Shown one piece after another: positions 45,928 through 56,615 of a DNA stretch of 64,000 nt. The notes beneath the pieces are model-generated. The model saw only the letters and a program-made list of their open reading frames with translations, did no database searches and was not told where the DNA came from. Origin of the DNA: Amaurobius ferox (lineage: Eukaryota > Arthropoda > Arachnida > Araneae > Amaurobiidae). Position numbers and translations under genes: made by a program. The DNA is taken from positions 86,503,015 to 86,567,014 of the forward strand of contig OX578144.1 in the NCBI GenBank assembly GCA_951213105.1, given 5' to 3'. Position 1 is the stretch's first letter; each line of letters starts with the position of its first letter.

Positions 45928-46185
45928 TTTGTCTATTGTATGCAGACGTGATACCCATCTTGATTATTAAAATAAATTATTTTATGTATGAAATTTAAGA
46001 CGTGGAGATGAAAAACGATAGAATTATTGTTTAATGAAATTTATAAATTTGGTATCGTTTTAAAGATATTTACACCAAAAATGCTCCACACGATAAATTT
46101 CTTCCATTAAATAATGCATTTTAGTTTTGTAATAGAAATCACGAGAAGTCTATTGTATACAGACGTGATACCAATCTTGATTATA
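45928..46185 (+). repeat. duplicated 3' tail of the Penelope-like element
   Basis: GTCTATTGTATGCAGACGTG and ATACCCATCTTGATTAT (45932-45970) recur as GTCTATTGTATACAGACGTG and ATACCAATCTTGATTAT at about 46149-46186. The core CAGACGTGAT also occurs at 33721, near the end of the other element. The ~215-bp spacing suggests a tandem tail or a second, almost wholly truncated insertion. Confidence 0.7.
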
Positions 46186-46329
46186 ATACAATGAATTGAT
46201 TTTTGTCAAGGCGAAATAATAGCACACCAAATCCACAGAACAATGATTGTAAACCCTCTTCTGCATGTATAGTACAACGGGGACAATCTAGAGGCAACAC
46301 TGGAGTTTAGGTGCAAGATGACTGACTAG

Positions 46330-46547
46330 TCAGACTGTCCTGTCAAGAATCATCATTGGTCATATTAAATCGCTCTCCTTTGTTCGTGGTGATAAGATTT
46401 TGTCTTATCAATGCAGGTTGGAACCTACCTCACCCAGTCATCTTCTTTCTTGTCCTGGAAAGGAGGATCTTTTTAAGGCAGCTGTTCTACTGATAGACTT
46501 TTTGAATGTGTACGACTCGCGCGCTAAATTCTTATCAACATTAAATT
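46330..46547 (+). pseudogene. 3' end of a non-LTR retrotransposon (Jockey-like, end of RNase H)
   Basis: 'LSRIIIGHIKSLSFVRGDK', 'CRLEPTSPSHLLSCPG' and 'LLIDFLNVYDSRAKFL' match the end of the RNase H-bearing ORF of arthropod Jockey-type elements (family pattern: GHIKSLTF, then TPEHLLTC, then FLR). The stop falls at about 46546. Only the last ~70 codons are present, a typical 5' truncation. A poly(A) or simple tail is not obvious. Placement rests on remembered family patterns. Confidence 0.65.
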
Positions 46548-46943
46548 AACTGTTAATGAACATCACGCGAAATACATGACAATTAACATATTCTTTGGCG
46601 TCAGAATACAAAACGAGTACATGCAGTATCCTCTCTTGTGAATGGAATGAATTAGTTCCACGAGAACTATGTAAACGTTTTTTCCCCATAATATTGCTTG
46701 TGTAAAGTATAATGGCTGTGTATGTATATGCTAAAATATATTTATGAAAACTTAATTATTTTCAGTTATATAAAAATTTTAATACTAATCTTACTATTAA
46801 TATGATTTAAGATGCTTCCTCTTGGTTTTTCTCGCGACGCCTAGTCTAAGTTCACTCCAGCGATTATGCTTCCTCTAATATTGGCTAATTTTAATTCTTG
46901 ACACCAGCATATGTATAACGTACCAATTTACTAAATAAAAAAA

Positions 46944-47913
46944 TCTGATGTGGGCAACACATGACTTTCCTTATATAGTGTAATGAATGTACATTTACAG
47001 TAAAAAAATAGGTTTTTCTTATAGTAGATACTAATATTCATTTCAAAATATTGAATTTTCGACAATTAGTCATCATTTTCATTGATTTAGGGTCATTTTT
47101 ATCCATTTGGCGAAATTTTCGTTAATTTGGCAACATTTCAAAAAGTCGCCAAGTTTGCGACATTCCGCCAATTTCATCGCCAAAATCTCGCTAAGCGTTA
47201 TGAACGAAGATATAAGTTATTCTTACAGCAGATAAATGACTATTGGCGTTCAAATACAAAAGTATTACTCAAAGTATATTTTTTCTTGAATGGAACGAGC
47301 TAGATCCACGAGAATGATGTCACCCAATTTATCGCATAATATTACATATGAAAAGTGAACATGTTTCTCAATAGGAAATATTTTTTTTTCTATTTTATAT
47401 GACTTTTTGATAATTTTTTTGAAAAATGTGCAATATCTCGAGAACGGTTCATGTTAGCATACTGAAATTTATGTCAATCGTTTTTTAATGAAAAATTGCA
47501 TAAGAAATGTCTATTTGCGTAACTTTATTAGTGGTTTTGATTTTTTGACGATTTTTTCAAAATTCCATTCCAAAATTTAGGAGGGTTCTGAACATTCGAT
47601 TGCGTATATAAACAACAGGCTTCCAGTGTTTACGGATTGTGATTTTTGTTCCAAATTTGGTTCAAATCGGTCCATTCGTTCGTCTGTTATCGTCTCCACA
47701 GACTCACTGACACTCACACACACACACACACACACATACTTTCACACACACGCACACACACACATACTTTCACACATACACACAGACATCACTTCAAAAA
47801 TGTTTGATTCGTGATCAGGGATGCTTGAAACGTGCTCTCCCGTCGAAAACTCGAATTCGAATTTTCGACCCCGTCACAATACTTTCCTTATACATTATGT
47901 ATATAAGGAAAGT
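46944..47913 (+). repeat. R2 family copy c, full length
   Basis: Starts TCTGATGTGGGCAACACATG then ACTTTCCTTATATA. Ends in hairpin 47881-47913 (ACTTTCCTTATACAT..TATATAAGGAAAGT). An (AC)n tract interrupted by TACTTTC lies at 47712-47783. The body is collinear with copies a and b, including TCTCGAGAACGGTTCATG. A small separate R2 fragment lies just before it (46594-46678). Confidence 0.92.
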
Positions 47914-49505
47914 AAAAAAAATATTTATTCAAATTACAACCAAACTGCTGCATCTAAAATAGTTAAATAAATAGTAAAATAGTTAGCCATGGGCAAAGCA
48001 ATTAAGGGGAAAGGCAACTGTGGATTCGTCTTACGCCTTCTAACCAATCAAATGGTTGTGTGTGAGAAGCAGTAAAAGTAGTATCTTTAGACTAGCAGAA
48101 AGCGGGCCTCATATTGATTGTAATGTATCGAAAATGATGACAGTTAGCCTTGAGATTCCAAAAGAAATGGCCTTAAAATCACGAAAATGGTAACTGCACT
48201 AATTGAATTTAATGATGATGAGCGTGTTCTATACAGACGATCCCATGCCAATATGTTCAAGTTTCCTATCCAAGCTGATCCAGAGGCTCAAGCACAGAGT
48301 CTAACCCAGCTAAAATGTTCCGTGATTTGTGATTTTTATTTTAATGATTACGATGCGGAAAAGTGTTATTAATATTTAGAGGGTTTGCATTTTAGATCAA
48401 CATCACCATATCACCCGGTTCCAAATCTTAAAATTAATAAATGTTATAACTTGGTATTTTTGGAAATTAATTTTTTAGTAACGAATAATACTTTTCCAGG
48501 CCTTTTGTAAAATATAATTTCTATAAAGACTATGCTTTTTGTTTAAAACCTCCAAAATAACATTTTGTCATTCATCCTGTTTTAAATAGCAGCTGTAATC
48601 ATCCAGAAATATAGAAATTGAATGAATTATATTATACTTACTTTCCTTAATCACAAAGCATTAAAAACTAAATTAATATTATGAGAGGAGAATTAATGGA
48701 TTTAATTATATAAACATTTTATTACCATACCTTTGATGTCTGAAATTGCTGCATTTACTATATTTTTATATGTATAACCAGATATTCCTGATAAAAGACA
48801 CTGGTTTTGGCTTTTAAAATCGATTTGACAACTTATATTGTGCTTTATGATGTTTTATATAAAGCTTTTTAACTAATTTTAAACATTCCTTTCAGAAGAA
48901 AATCATAAATCTATGCAATTATATCATTGATAGAGACTGTTTAATCAGTTTTTTTTTCTTAAAGTATGATATATTTGATGAAATAAAGGTATACTATATT
49001 TTACTGGATAAAATAAATTTCTGAAATTATTCTCACTGCGAGATAAATGGCATTTATGTATGTTATATGGAGTACTAAGGAAGTTAAATAATACATATGA
49101 TCTGTAATACTTCTCTTTTCTCAAATCCATTAGGGTAAGTCATGAGGCATTAACCCAGTTTTTTGAAAGGATAATAGATTTCCTTTGACTGTTACTCTCT
49201 TGATGGCCGCTGGTATAATTGGTTGTATTTTAGCAGATTGTGAGGTATCTTCGGATGGTTTTAATCCAAAAGAATGTGCTAGGATCTCTATATTTACGTA
49301 TTTCATTACATAAATATTTTATTTTAGAATGTAACAATTTACATACAAAAAGTATATTTTTAAAAATAAATTTATGGAAGATAACGTACATGGATTTCAT
49401 AATGTTGTAATACGTTTCATAATGCAGTCGATAATGGGTATTTTTTCAACCATTTCCTTAACTTTTGTGGATGCTAATTATTCAGGAATACTATTTTACA
49501 GACCT
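47914..49505. other. AT-rich DNA without recognisable gene
   Basis: A 61-codon frame at 48187-48372 has a mixed, protein-like composition (MVTALIEFNDDERVLYRRSH), but there is no domain I know and no splice context, so it is not called. The rest is AT-rich and featureless. Confidence 0.4.
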
Positions 49506-49508
49506 ATC

Positions 49509-50354
49509 CAGGATGTCCCAAAAACATTGAAGCGCGCTTTAATCCTTTACCTGTTGGAGATAAATGGGCAATGTAAATTGCAAAAATTTTGAAAGTGAGG
49601 TAGGAAATAAGACTACGTTAATGAAATAGTCTTCTCATTAATTTTCAAGAAGTTACACTTTTTAAATTTTTATACAATCCCCTTAGACAACCTTGGTCAG
49701 TCAGCAACTTTTTATTTTTAATGCAACAAGATCATTAAAAAATCCGCATATCTGTATCTTTAAAATTGAGCGAGTTATATTTAATTGAAAATTGAGCATT
49801 GAGAATGGGGACCATATATCAAATTAGAAATGTAAATTTGTGACATATCACAAAGATAAAACTGGATGGTAATACTTAGGATACCCAACCGCGTAGTCAG
49901 TACCACTGCTTTATATGATATATGTCTGTGTAATGCTTTATTTAGATGTATTTGTGATAAAAAAATTGACATATATTAACGTATTTTTGATCTAAACAAT
50001 TTCCATCGTCAATTTGTTTATGATCCCTATTTTCACAGATTAAACAGCCTTTCACATAGTACGGAAAAGTGGCATAAGTTAGATTCTCCCATTATCATAA
50101 TTCAGTTGATTTTAAAGATGAGGTTTTTTAAATGATCTTGTTGCATTAAAAATAAACATTTTCTGATTGACCAAATGATTTTCTAAGGAGGTCGTATAAA
50201 AATTTAAAAAGATTTAACTTTTTAAAATTAATGAGAAGACTATTTCATTAACGTAGTCTTATTTCCTACCTTACTTTGAACATTTTTGCAATTTACATTG
50301 ACCACTTATCCCTAACAGGTAAATATTTAATATGAATCTTTTTGGGACACCCTG
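49509..50354. mobile_element. foldback MITE with ~235-bp terminal inverted repeats
   Basis: The left arm (49509-49750) and right arm (50110-50354) are inverted copies. Both share CAGG-TGTCCCAAAAA at the tip, AATGTAAATTGCAAAAAT, GGTAGGAAATAAGACTACGT, TAATGAAATAGTCTTCTCAT and TTTTTAATGCAACAAGATCA. Arms make up more than half of the 846 bp. The CAGGGTGTCCC tip is typical of Tc1/mariner-related MITEs. No clean TA or other duplication is visible at the borders. There is no coding sequence. Confidence 0.85.
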
Positions 50355-50359
50355 TGTAT

Positions 50360-50855
50360 GCATAACAAATTATACCTCCCGAAGAAACAATTTTTTTATA
50401 ATTCTCTGAAAACTATATGGTGATCATGATAGTTACGATATATCGTCAAGAACCGTGGTTGTATTTTTAAGATATAGTCCAAATTATAGGTAACAAACGT
50501 TTTATTTAAAGCAATGGTAAACGTACACAATAAAAGTAAACAAATAATAATTAAACTAACTTATAATCTCACAAAATAATAGTCGTATGGTATAAAAGAG
50601 CGATTAAATGCCCAACTAATCTACAAACTCAGTAAATTATATTTTCAAAACGCTAATATATTCACAATTCACGTTTAGTGATTTGACGTCAACTCATTCC
50701 ATCTAAGCGATTGACCAAATTGTATACCCTATGTGCAAATTTTTCGAAAGAAAAATAAAGTCATATTAAATCATGTTGTCCATTCGGGCAGGGCTATAAC
50801 AGATTTGTAAGCTCTGATGAATGATCGAGGTTTTATTTGCATCATGAGAATGATA
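50360..50855. other. AT-rich DNA without recognisable gene
   Basis: No motif or repeat of note. TATA-like and poly-A-rich stretches are ordinary for the composition. Confidence 0.45.
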
Positions 50856-50859
50856 TCAT

Positions 50860-51545
50860 TTTCAAAATATTCAATTTGAAAATTGAGTATGGTGAATTGC
50901 TTAAGATAGTTTGCGGATTCTATATGTATCGTGTAAATGATATAAATGATTGTAGTTCTAAACAATTGATTTGTAAATTGAGCATGATGTTATCTGTATC
51001 TGTATTATTTAAGTAGCGGGGACTTATTTATTGGAAATATATGAATTACTTTATTTGCTGAAGATATAGCTATTATATACATTGGTCTATTTGTGCTGAG
51101 AGTGTATAAATTAAGATTTAAATTCGATTCGTTAGCGTAGAACATAGTCTCTGCAAGTGACGGATTTTTGTTTGTGATTTGGGGAGATGGGTGATTTTTG
51201 TTCAAATCATTCAATTTCGAAATGGAGTATGGTGTTACGTCTATCTGTATTATTTGTTTCCGTGAGATATTGTTCGGGGATTTTAATTGTATAGTGAAAA
51301 TAATTTTAGTTCAAAATTAGTGATTTGGAAATTGAGTATGATATTATCTGTATGTGTATTATTTAAGTTTCGGGCACTAATTTATTGGAAATATAGAAAT
51401 TACTTTGTTTGCGGAAGATATAGCCTATATATATAAATTGGTCTAATTATGCTGAGATTGTTAACAGTAAGATTTAAATTTTATTAGTTACGTAGGACGC
51501 AGAGTATCCGCAAGTGACGAATTTTGTTTTAGTAATTTTTATTGA
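50860..51545 (+). repeat. ~350-bp tandem repeat, about two units
   Basis: TGTATTATTTAAG..GGACTTATTTATTGGAAATA (from about 51000) recurs from about 51353, followed in both by ATTACTTT-TTTGC-GAAGATATAG, TTGGTCTA and TCCGCAAGTGACG (or CTGCAAGTGACG). The linker motif AAATTGAGTATGGTG and variants occurs four times. Non-coding. Confidence 0.7.
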
Positions 51546-51699
51546 GGGTTTGTGTTTCACATCCGTTGTGCCAATGTACACGGTTTGTATACAATTTTCA
51601 GCTACTTATAGGAATAAAATCTATTTATTTTGTAAATAGGAATAAAATCTATTTATATAACTACTCTGTTTTAACTGCCGGGCAAAGTCGAGTACATCT

Positions 51700-52422
51700 T
51701 TTAGTAAATAAATAAATGGCTATCGGCGAATTACTGCGGCTCTGAATACAACACTGTTGCACAAAGTATTTTCTCTCTTGACTAGAACAAACTAGATCCA
51801 CAAGAATCATTATAACAAATTTGTCGCGTAATATTGATCATGAAAAGTGAACATATTTCGCAATAGTTATTACTGTTTTAATTGTATCAATTTTGGGGTG
51901 CATTTGTTTCGAAAACGTGTAACATCTTCAGTGTATCATTCTAAACGTGTATCCCTCTAATACGTGTATCATTCACAAACGTGTATCTTTCTAAATTTTG
52001 TGTCATTGGTTTTCTAATGAAAAATGAAATAATAAATGATAATTCATGTAACATTATTAAAGGTCCTGAGATATTAATAATTTATCAAAAATTCGTTTAA
52101 AATTGTTGAAGTCTTCCAAACATTCAATCGTACTTAAAATTAATGAGTTTCCAGTCTTCACCGATTGTAATATTTGTGCCAAATTTTGTTTAAAATACTC
52201 CATTTGTTCATGCGATACCACATCCACAATCTCACGGACACACAGACTGAGATAAGAACTCACAAGCACTAACATACATTCAGACGCACAGGCATTACCT
52301 CAAAAACCTTTAATTCGAATTCATTAAAGGATGCTTCAAATGTGCTTTCTCGTCGAAAATTCAAATTCAAATTTCGACCCCGTCACAATGCTTTCCCTAT
52401 GCATTATGTATATATGGAAAGT
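51700..52422 (+). repeat. R2 family copy f, 5'-truncated and diverged
   Basis: The body matches R2 from the 'CAGATAAATGACTATTGGCG' region (here AAATGGCTATCGGCG) to the hairpin at 52390-52422 (GCTTTCCCTATGC..TATATGGAAAGT). 'TCGTCGAAAATTCAAATTCAAATTTCGACC' precedes the hairpin as in other copies. The microsatellite is reduced to ACACACAG. Confidence 0.75.
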
Positions 52423-52429
52423 AAAACGA

Positions 52430-53650
52430 TAAATCATAAAACACAAAACCCATTTATGAGGAGCTGTCCCAAAAATATCGACGTCCATTGTAAATACCAG
52501 CATCAAGGGACCGTTTTCACACTGATTAAGCGCTCTGCAGCATGGTATAGCAAATATTTGCACTGGAAGCAAGATATAAGCCATAATCTTGCTAAAATCC
52601 ATAATTTCTGCAAACTTCTATTGGAACTGACAATTTCAGACCTTTCACGTGATCTTCATAAAATTTCCTTTATTTGTAACATCGCTTACATTCGTAAACG
52701 AATTTTATAACAGCTACGTGGAAGGACTGAAATTGTCAATTATTATAGAAGCTCGCAAGAGTAGTGGCACATAGTAAATGTTTTGCTGCCATTGCAGATA
52801 TCTCCCATGCTGACGAGCCGATAATAAACGCGAAACTGGTCCCTGCAATACGAGTACCTTGCATAAAAATATAAACTTCATTGTCTTATTTAGGTTTCGC
52901 TCACTTCTTTGCGGTTTCTTTAAATTTCCTAATTTCTTAGAATATAAATATCATGAAATAACTCATTTAAAGAAAATAATTTAATACAGTAATCAATTCA
53001 TTTAAGATGCCAATTATATTTCTAAATAGAAAGAATTGGTATTAATACTCTCTTTTTTAGTTTCATCGACTTATTATATATTTAACGAAGTTCTTCTATT
53101 TTTGTTTATAAATTATAATTACATATTCGTAAAGAGATAAAGTATAAAAAGCCAACTTATTAAATGTAAACAAATGGTAATCACATGAGACGATATTCTT
53201 TGCAGAAAGTAGGTTAATTCTTCGAGACTTTTGCTAATGACTCAGCTAGAGAGAAATATATTAAAAAGATAGAAATTGTTTATCATTACAGCAATTGAAG
53301 AATTAATTTCAAACGTTAACTTTTGGAATGCTATCTTCGTGTGCCCATCATTAGCATTAAGAGATTAAATTCATTTATGCGATTTTGAGAATTTCTTATG
53401 AAAAATGGGATTATTGTGAGTATGACATTTTTTTCAGCAAAATAGTAAATCCAATTGGGGATAAGGAAAGCTAATTTTATTTATTTTTCAAGAAAAGTTT
53501 TGCTCCAAAAGCAAATAAATGTGAATTATCTGTAATATTAAGTGTTTTTATCTCCTGGAATATTAATTATCAATGCATATTAATGGATAAAGTGTAAACT
53601 GAAAATATCAACAAAACATATTTTCTTTTCTTTGTCTTTCTGATTGCTAA
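52430..53650. other. AT-rich DNA without recognisable gene
   Basis: Frames of 88-122 codons at 52336-52710 begin in the R2 copy and run into its flank on both strands. Neither shows a domain, and they are regarded as chance. Confidence 0.45.
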
Positions 53651-53655
53651 AATAA

Positions 53656-54130
53656 ATTGATGTGCCCAACACGAGACTTTTTCTATAGATACGATTTCAA
53701 TATTGTTACTTTTCCGATAAACATAGTATAGTATATGGGGGAAGTATCGTGACCAGGTCGAAAATTCGAACTTGAGTTTTCAACGGAAGGGCTCGTTTCA
53801 GACATGAAATCGAATCGATCGTTTTTGAGGTGCTGTTTGTATTTGTGTGTGTCCCAATGAGTCTGTTGAAACAATATCTTACAAATGTAACTTTTGAATG
53901 AAATGTAGTACAAAAATTTAAATAGGTGATTACTGATAGCCTATTGACTTTAAACGCAATCAAATGTTCGGATTTCCATAATTTTGCATAAAATTCTGAA
54001 ATTATCCTCAAAAACCAGAACTTCTAATAACGTTTTGTACATAATCATTTTTTATGTAATTTTTCATTAGAAAATGATTGACATTAATTTTAGAACGCTA
54101 GCATTAACCGTTCTCTAGATACTCGTTCAC
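53656..54130 (-). repeat. rearranged R2 fragments
   Basis: TTGATGTGCCCAACACGAGACTTT (53657-53680) is a diverged R2 5' end in plus orientation. It is followed within 30 bp by a hairpin (53708-53745) that starts a minus-orientation R2 body running to 'GAACGCTAGCATTAACCGTT' at about 54110. Either two truncated copies meet here or one copy was inverted internally. Confidence 0.7.
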
Positions 54131-54324
54131 TATTTATCGTTATCCGTTCCATTCACTTTTTATGATAAATTATAGTATACGGTAAATAAACAGCGCATAT
54201 TATATTACACCTCTAAGGATTAAATTTCAAAATAGTATGCCTAATCGAGCTTTAAATTAGAGAAGTTTCATAAAAACTGCGTAACAAAATCTTCTGGACT
54301 ATAAGTATATTTTATTTTCTTTTG

Positions 54325-54625
54325 ACCCAGATCATCCGACCCGAGGTGTAAGGTATCCGGAAGGTGTAAGGTATCTGTTTTTGTGCGACCGGGATACTGC
54401 CACCCAATTTACACCGAGATCCAGTGGGGGTGATATCCATAGGAACCGTAACCTTCTTTCATCAACTTCTCGGAACAACTTTCAGACCCACATACTTAAA
54501 GTGCCGTACTCTGCGTGAATATGAGGACACTTTGGGTTGAGCCGGGAATCGAACTCGGGTCATCCGAGTGCAATCCCAGTAGAGTCCAGATGGGCTGACC
54601 CGACTCTATGTGCGATACGGTGTTT
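54325..54625 (-). repeat. tRNA-derived SINE S1, second long copy
   Basis: On the minus strand: GAGTCGGGTCAGCCCATCTG (A-box region), CGAGTTCGATTCCCGGCTC (B box, about 54538-54556), then TTCACGCAGAGTACGGCACT and CACCCCCACTGGATCTCGGT, the same body as the copy at 34152. The 3' part has a short duplication of GGTGTAAGGTATC (54345-54380). Confidence 0.85.
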
Positions 54626-54629
54626 CTAA

Positions 54630-56280
54630 AAGGTATTTACAGGTTTTTGTTAAAAAATAACAAAGCGACATTAATTTATGATCACAGCAATAATTGATGA
54701 CGTCACGGCACGTGAGGTTCGTGGACTTAGTCGACTACGTGAGCTATAAGAGATACTGAAATATAAGCTTGGACCAGACACCTCACAGATGCCTGTTAGC
54801 CAATGGGCTTCCAGTACGGAGATCCCAGATAACCTCGTGCAACAGATGGAAGATGGTTAGCATCATTGCGGTATGGGGATACCATTGTAAGAAGTTGATC
54901 AGTTAATATTAAATTGGTGATACACATAGTTTAATTTTTAGAACACTAGGGGCCCTGTCCTGTGATTGCTGGCGCTCTCCAGCCCCTGGAGTTAGCTTCA
55001 CGAACTATTTCGACCCAACTGCTACGGAGACGTGATAGGCCTGTCACGGTCCCATCACGTATTCCACAGGAGTTCGTTTAACAGCTCGGTGGGTTTTTAT
55101 GTTCATCGCCATGTGCGATAATTTTCGTTTTGGTGGAATTTTAGAATAATGCAAGGAACCAAATCTGAGTTGTATTGTTGACCAGATAAATATGTAATTT
55201 GTGCTATAACTGATTGTACAATGCCCGCCGTTCAAAATGTAAAAAATTTTAATACTTTCAATTAAATAGACGGTTAGCATGCTAAAAGTTCTAACAATCA
55301 TGAACATGAAAAATTAGTTTTCGAATTTACCTCGTGTTACTATTTATATGAATCATCAATAAAATATATAATTGTTTACTGTAAGAATAATGTTACATTT
55401 TAACCGTTATTGTTAATAATAGCAGTGATTGCGAAACTCTCCGTTAATAAGGAAAATTTCTAGGAAAATGTTTCTTTTTGTCGAAAAGTAAATATTCTGT
55501 TACCCATGAATGAGTTAGGATATTTTCAAAGCAATAATATCAATACATATTTAGTTAAAAGAAATAATAAAACATGAACACATTTGAGATTATTTTAATA
55601 TTTACTTCTTCTGATCTTTGAAGTCTTAATTAAGCAAAGACCAGCAGCATGAATGATGGGATAAATAAGTTTCAATATATTTTACGTTTTGATGAATTTT
55701 GTTGACTTTGAAGACATTTATAAATGCGGTAAACCGCCAAAAATGAAAACAATTAAGAAAAATGTAAGTCTGTTATTTTCATCAGTTATTTTGTGATAAA
55801 ACTTTATATGATATAAAGAAAAACTTTATATGATATAAAGATATGTACATAAAGAAAAAGTAAAATTGGAAATCCAGAGAAATGCTTGTTCTGCCTAAGT
55901 TATATTTGTATTGTTATAATCATTAAAGGATTTTTCTTATTCTCGTATTAATATAGTGGAAATAAAATTCACTTTTAAATGTTTTATTTTTAATTTTAAT
56001 GGCAAATACAATTTCGTAAACAAGAAAAAAATAGTTCCTTTACGTAACTCTCTATGTCTTTCCATTATAGGTTTTTTTATATGCTTATACCCTTCCATAA
56101 AATTTTAATGCCAAATATACCGAACAAATTTAAAATAATAGGATAAAGTTTGACGAATAACGAAACTACCAGACACTTTATGTACCAGTAATAAAATTTC
56201 ATATTTTATTATAAAATCTTTTGTATCCTGCACGATACATGAATTAAAATTTTTAGAACATAAATAAAAAAATACACACT
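54630..56280. other. no recognised gene; less AT-rich 54690-55060
   Basis: 54690-55060 is less AT-rich, with phrases such as GGCGCTCTCCAGCCCCTGGA. No open frame of length or known motif supports a gene. A perfect short direct repeat, AAAACTTTATATGATATAAAG, occurs twice at 55797-55840. The remainder is AT-rich. Confidence 0.4.
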
Positions 56281-56287
56281 TACTTAC

Positions 56288-56376
56288 CTCTTTTTCCAGT
56301 TTCTAACTGTATTACGCGCAGAACTCTGCTCATCACCGAAAAAAATCCGAGAAAATTCTTTATCAAAGGCAGGATC
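56288..56376 (-). CDS. candidate internal exon (29 codons) with good splice sites
   Basis: On the minus strand a pyrimidine-leaning GTTTGATTGTTTTTGATAG precedes GATCC, a fair 3' splice site. The segment ends AAAAAGAG before GTAAGTAAG, a near-ideal 5' splice site. The 89-bp segment is open in the frame reading DPAFDKEFSRIFFGDE, then QSSARNTVRNWKK. It is mixed in composition and less AT-rich than the surroundings. A second frame offers an in-segment ATG (MSRVLRVIQLETGKR). I recognise no family. It could be an exon of an otherwise unseen host gene, or a chance match. The next exon is not found nearby. Confidence 0.33.
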
Positions 56377-56428
56377 CTATCAAAAACAATCAAACCTGCT
56401 GGACAAGATCCGCAGGGACAGGGGTGCA

Positions 56429-56470
56429 TTTATTTAAGAAGGGGGAACTCTGAAAACTTTTCAATCAGTA
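56429..56470 (+). promoter_or_regulatory. candidate TATA-Inr core promoter
   Basis: TTTATTTAAGAAGGGGGAAC provides a TATA-like element (about 56429-56438). TCAGTAG (56465-56471) fits the arthropod initiator about 35 bp downstream. A Kozak-like CACAATGG start follows at 56496. Spacing is right for an arthropod core promoter, and the region is less AT-rich than average. It is close to, and divergent from, the candidate minus-strand exon. This is inference only. Confidence 0.33.
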
Positions 56471-56495
56471 GTGAACACGGCTTGTGAAATTCACA

Positions 56496-56615
56496 ATGGA
56501 AGCTCACGATACGAAAAAAAAAATCACTTCCGACTTCGAGGGGAACAAGTATAAGGAATCTCCCATTCATTGTCGATTTTTTTTTAACTACACGTATCTT
56601 AATGATGGATTTTAA
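56496..56615 (+). CDS. candidate first exon or short frame behind the TATA-Inr pair
   Basis: The ATG in CACAATGG opens a 39-codon frame, MEAHDTKKKITSDFEGNKYK and onwards, ending at TAA 56615. A possible 5' splice site, CAAGTATAAG, lies at about 56551-56560, so the true exon could end there. No signal peptide or known domain is visible. The low-complexity A-run (Lys codons) weakens the case. Confidence 0.22.
   Translation: MEAHDTKKKITSDFEGNKYKESPIHCRFFFNYTYLNDGF

Larger units (their letters stand above)
44670..45975 (+). mobile_element. second 5'-truncated Penelope-like element with long inverted arms
   Basis: The left arm (about 44670-45095) is a near-identical inverted copy of the right arm (about 45530-45950), roughly 410 bp each. 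The left arm includes, in reverse, the last codons of the endonuclease (GCTTGGCGACTCATTC at 45535 reappears inverted at 45074-45089), so it is an inverted copy of the element's own 3' end. Only the RT-EN linker and GIY-YIG part lie between. The AAGGACAAAACG-like outer ends match on both sides. No clear target duplication was found. It is a relative of the insert at 32791, not a copy: the proteins match closely, but the arms share mainly the hammerhead region. Confidence 0.85.
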
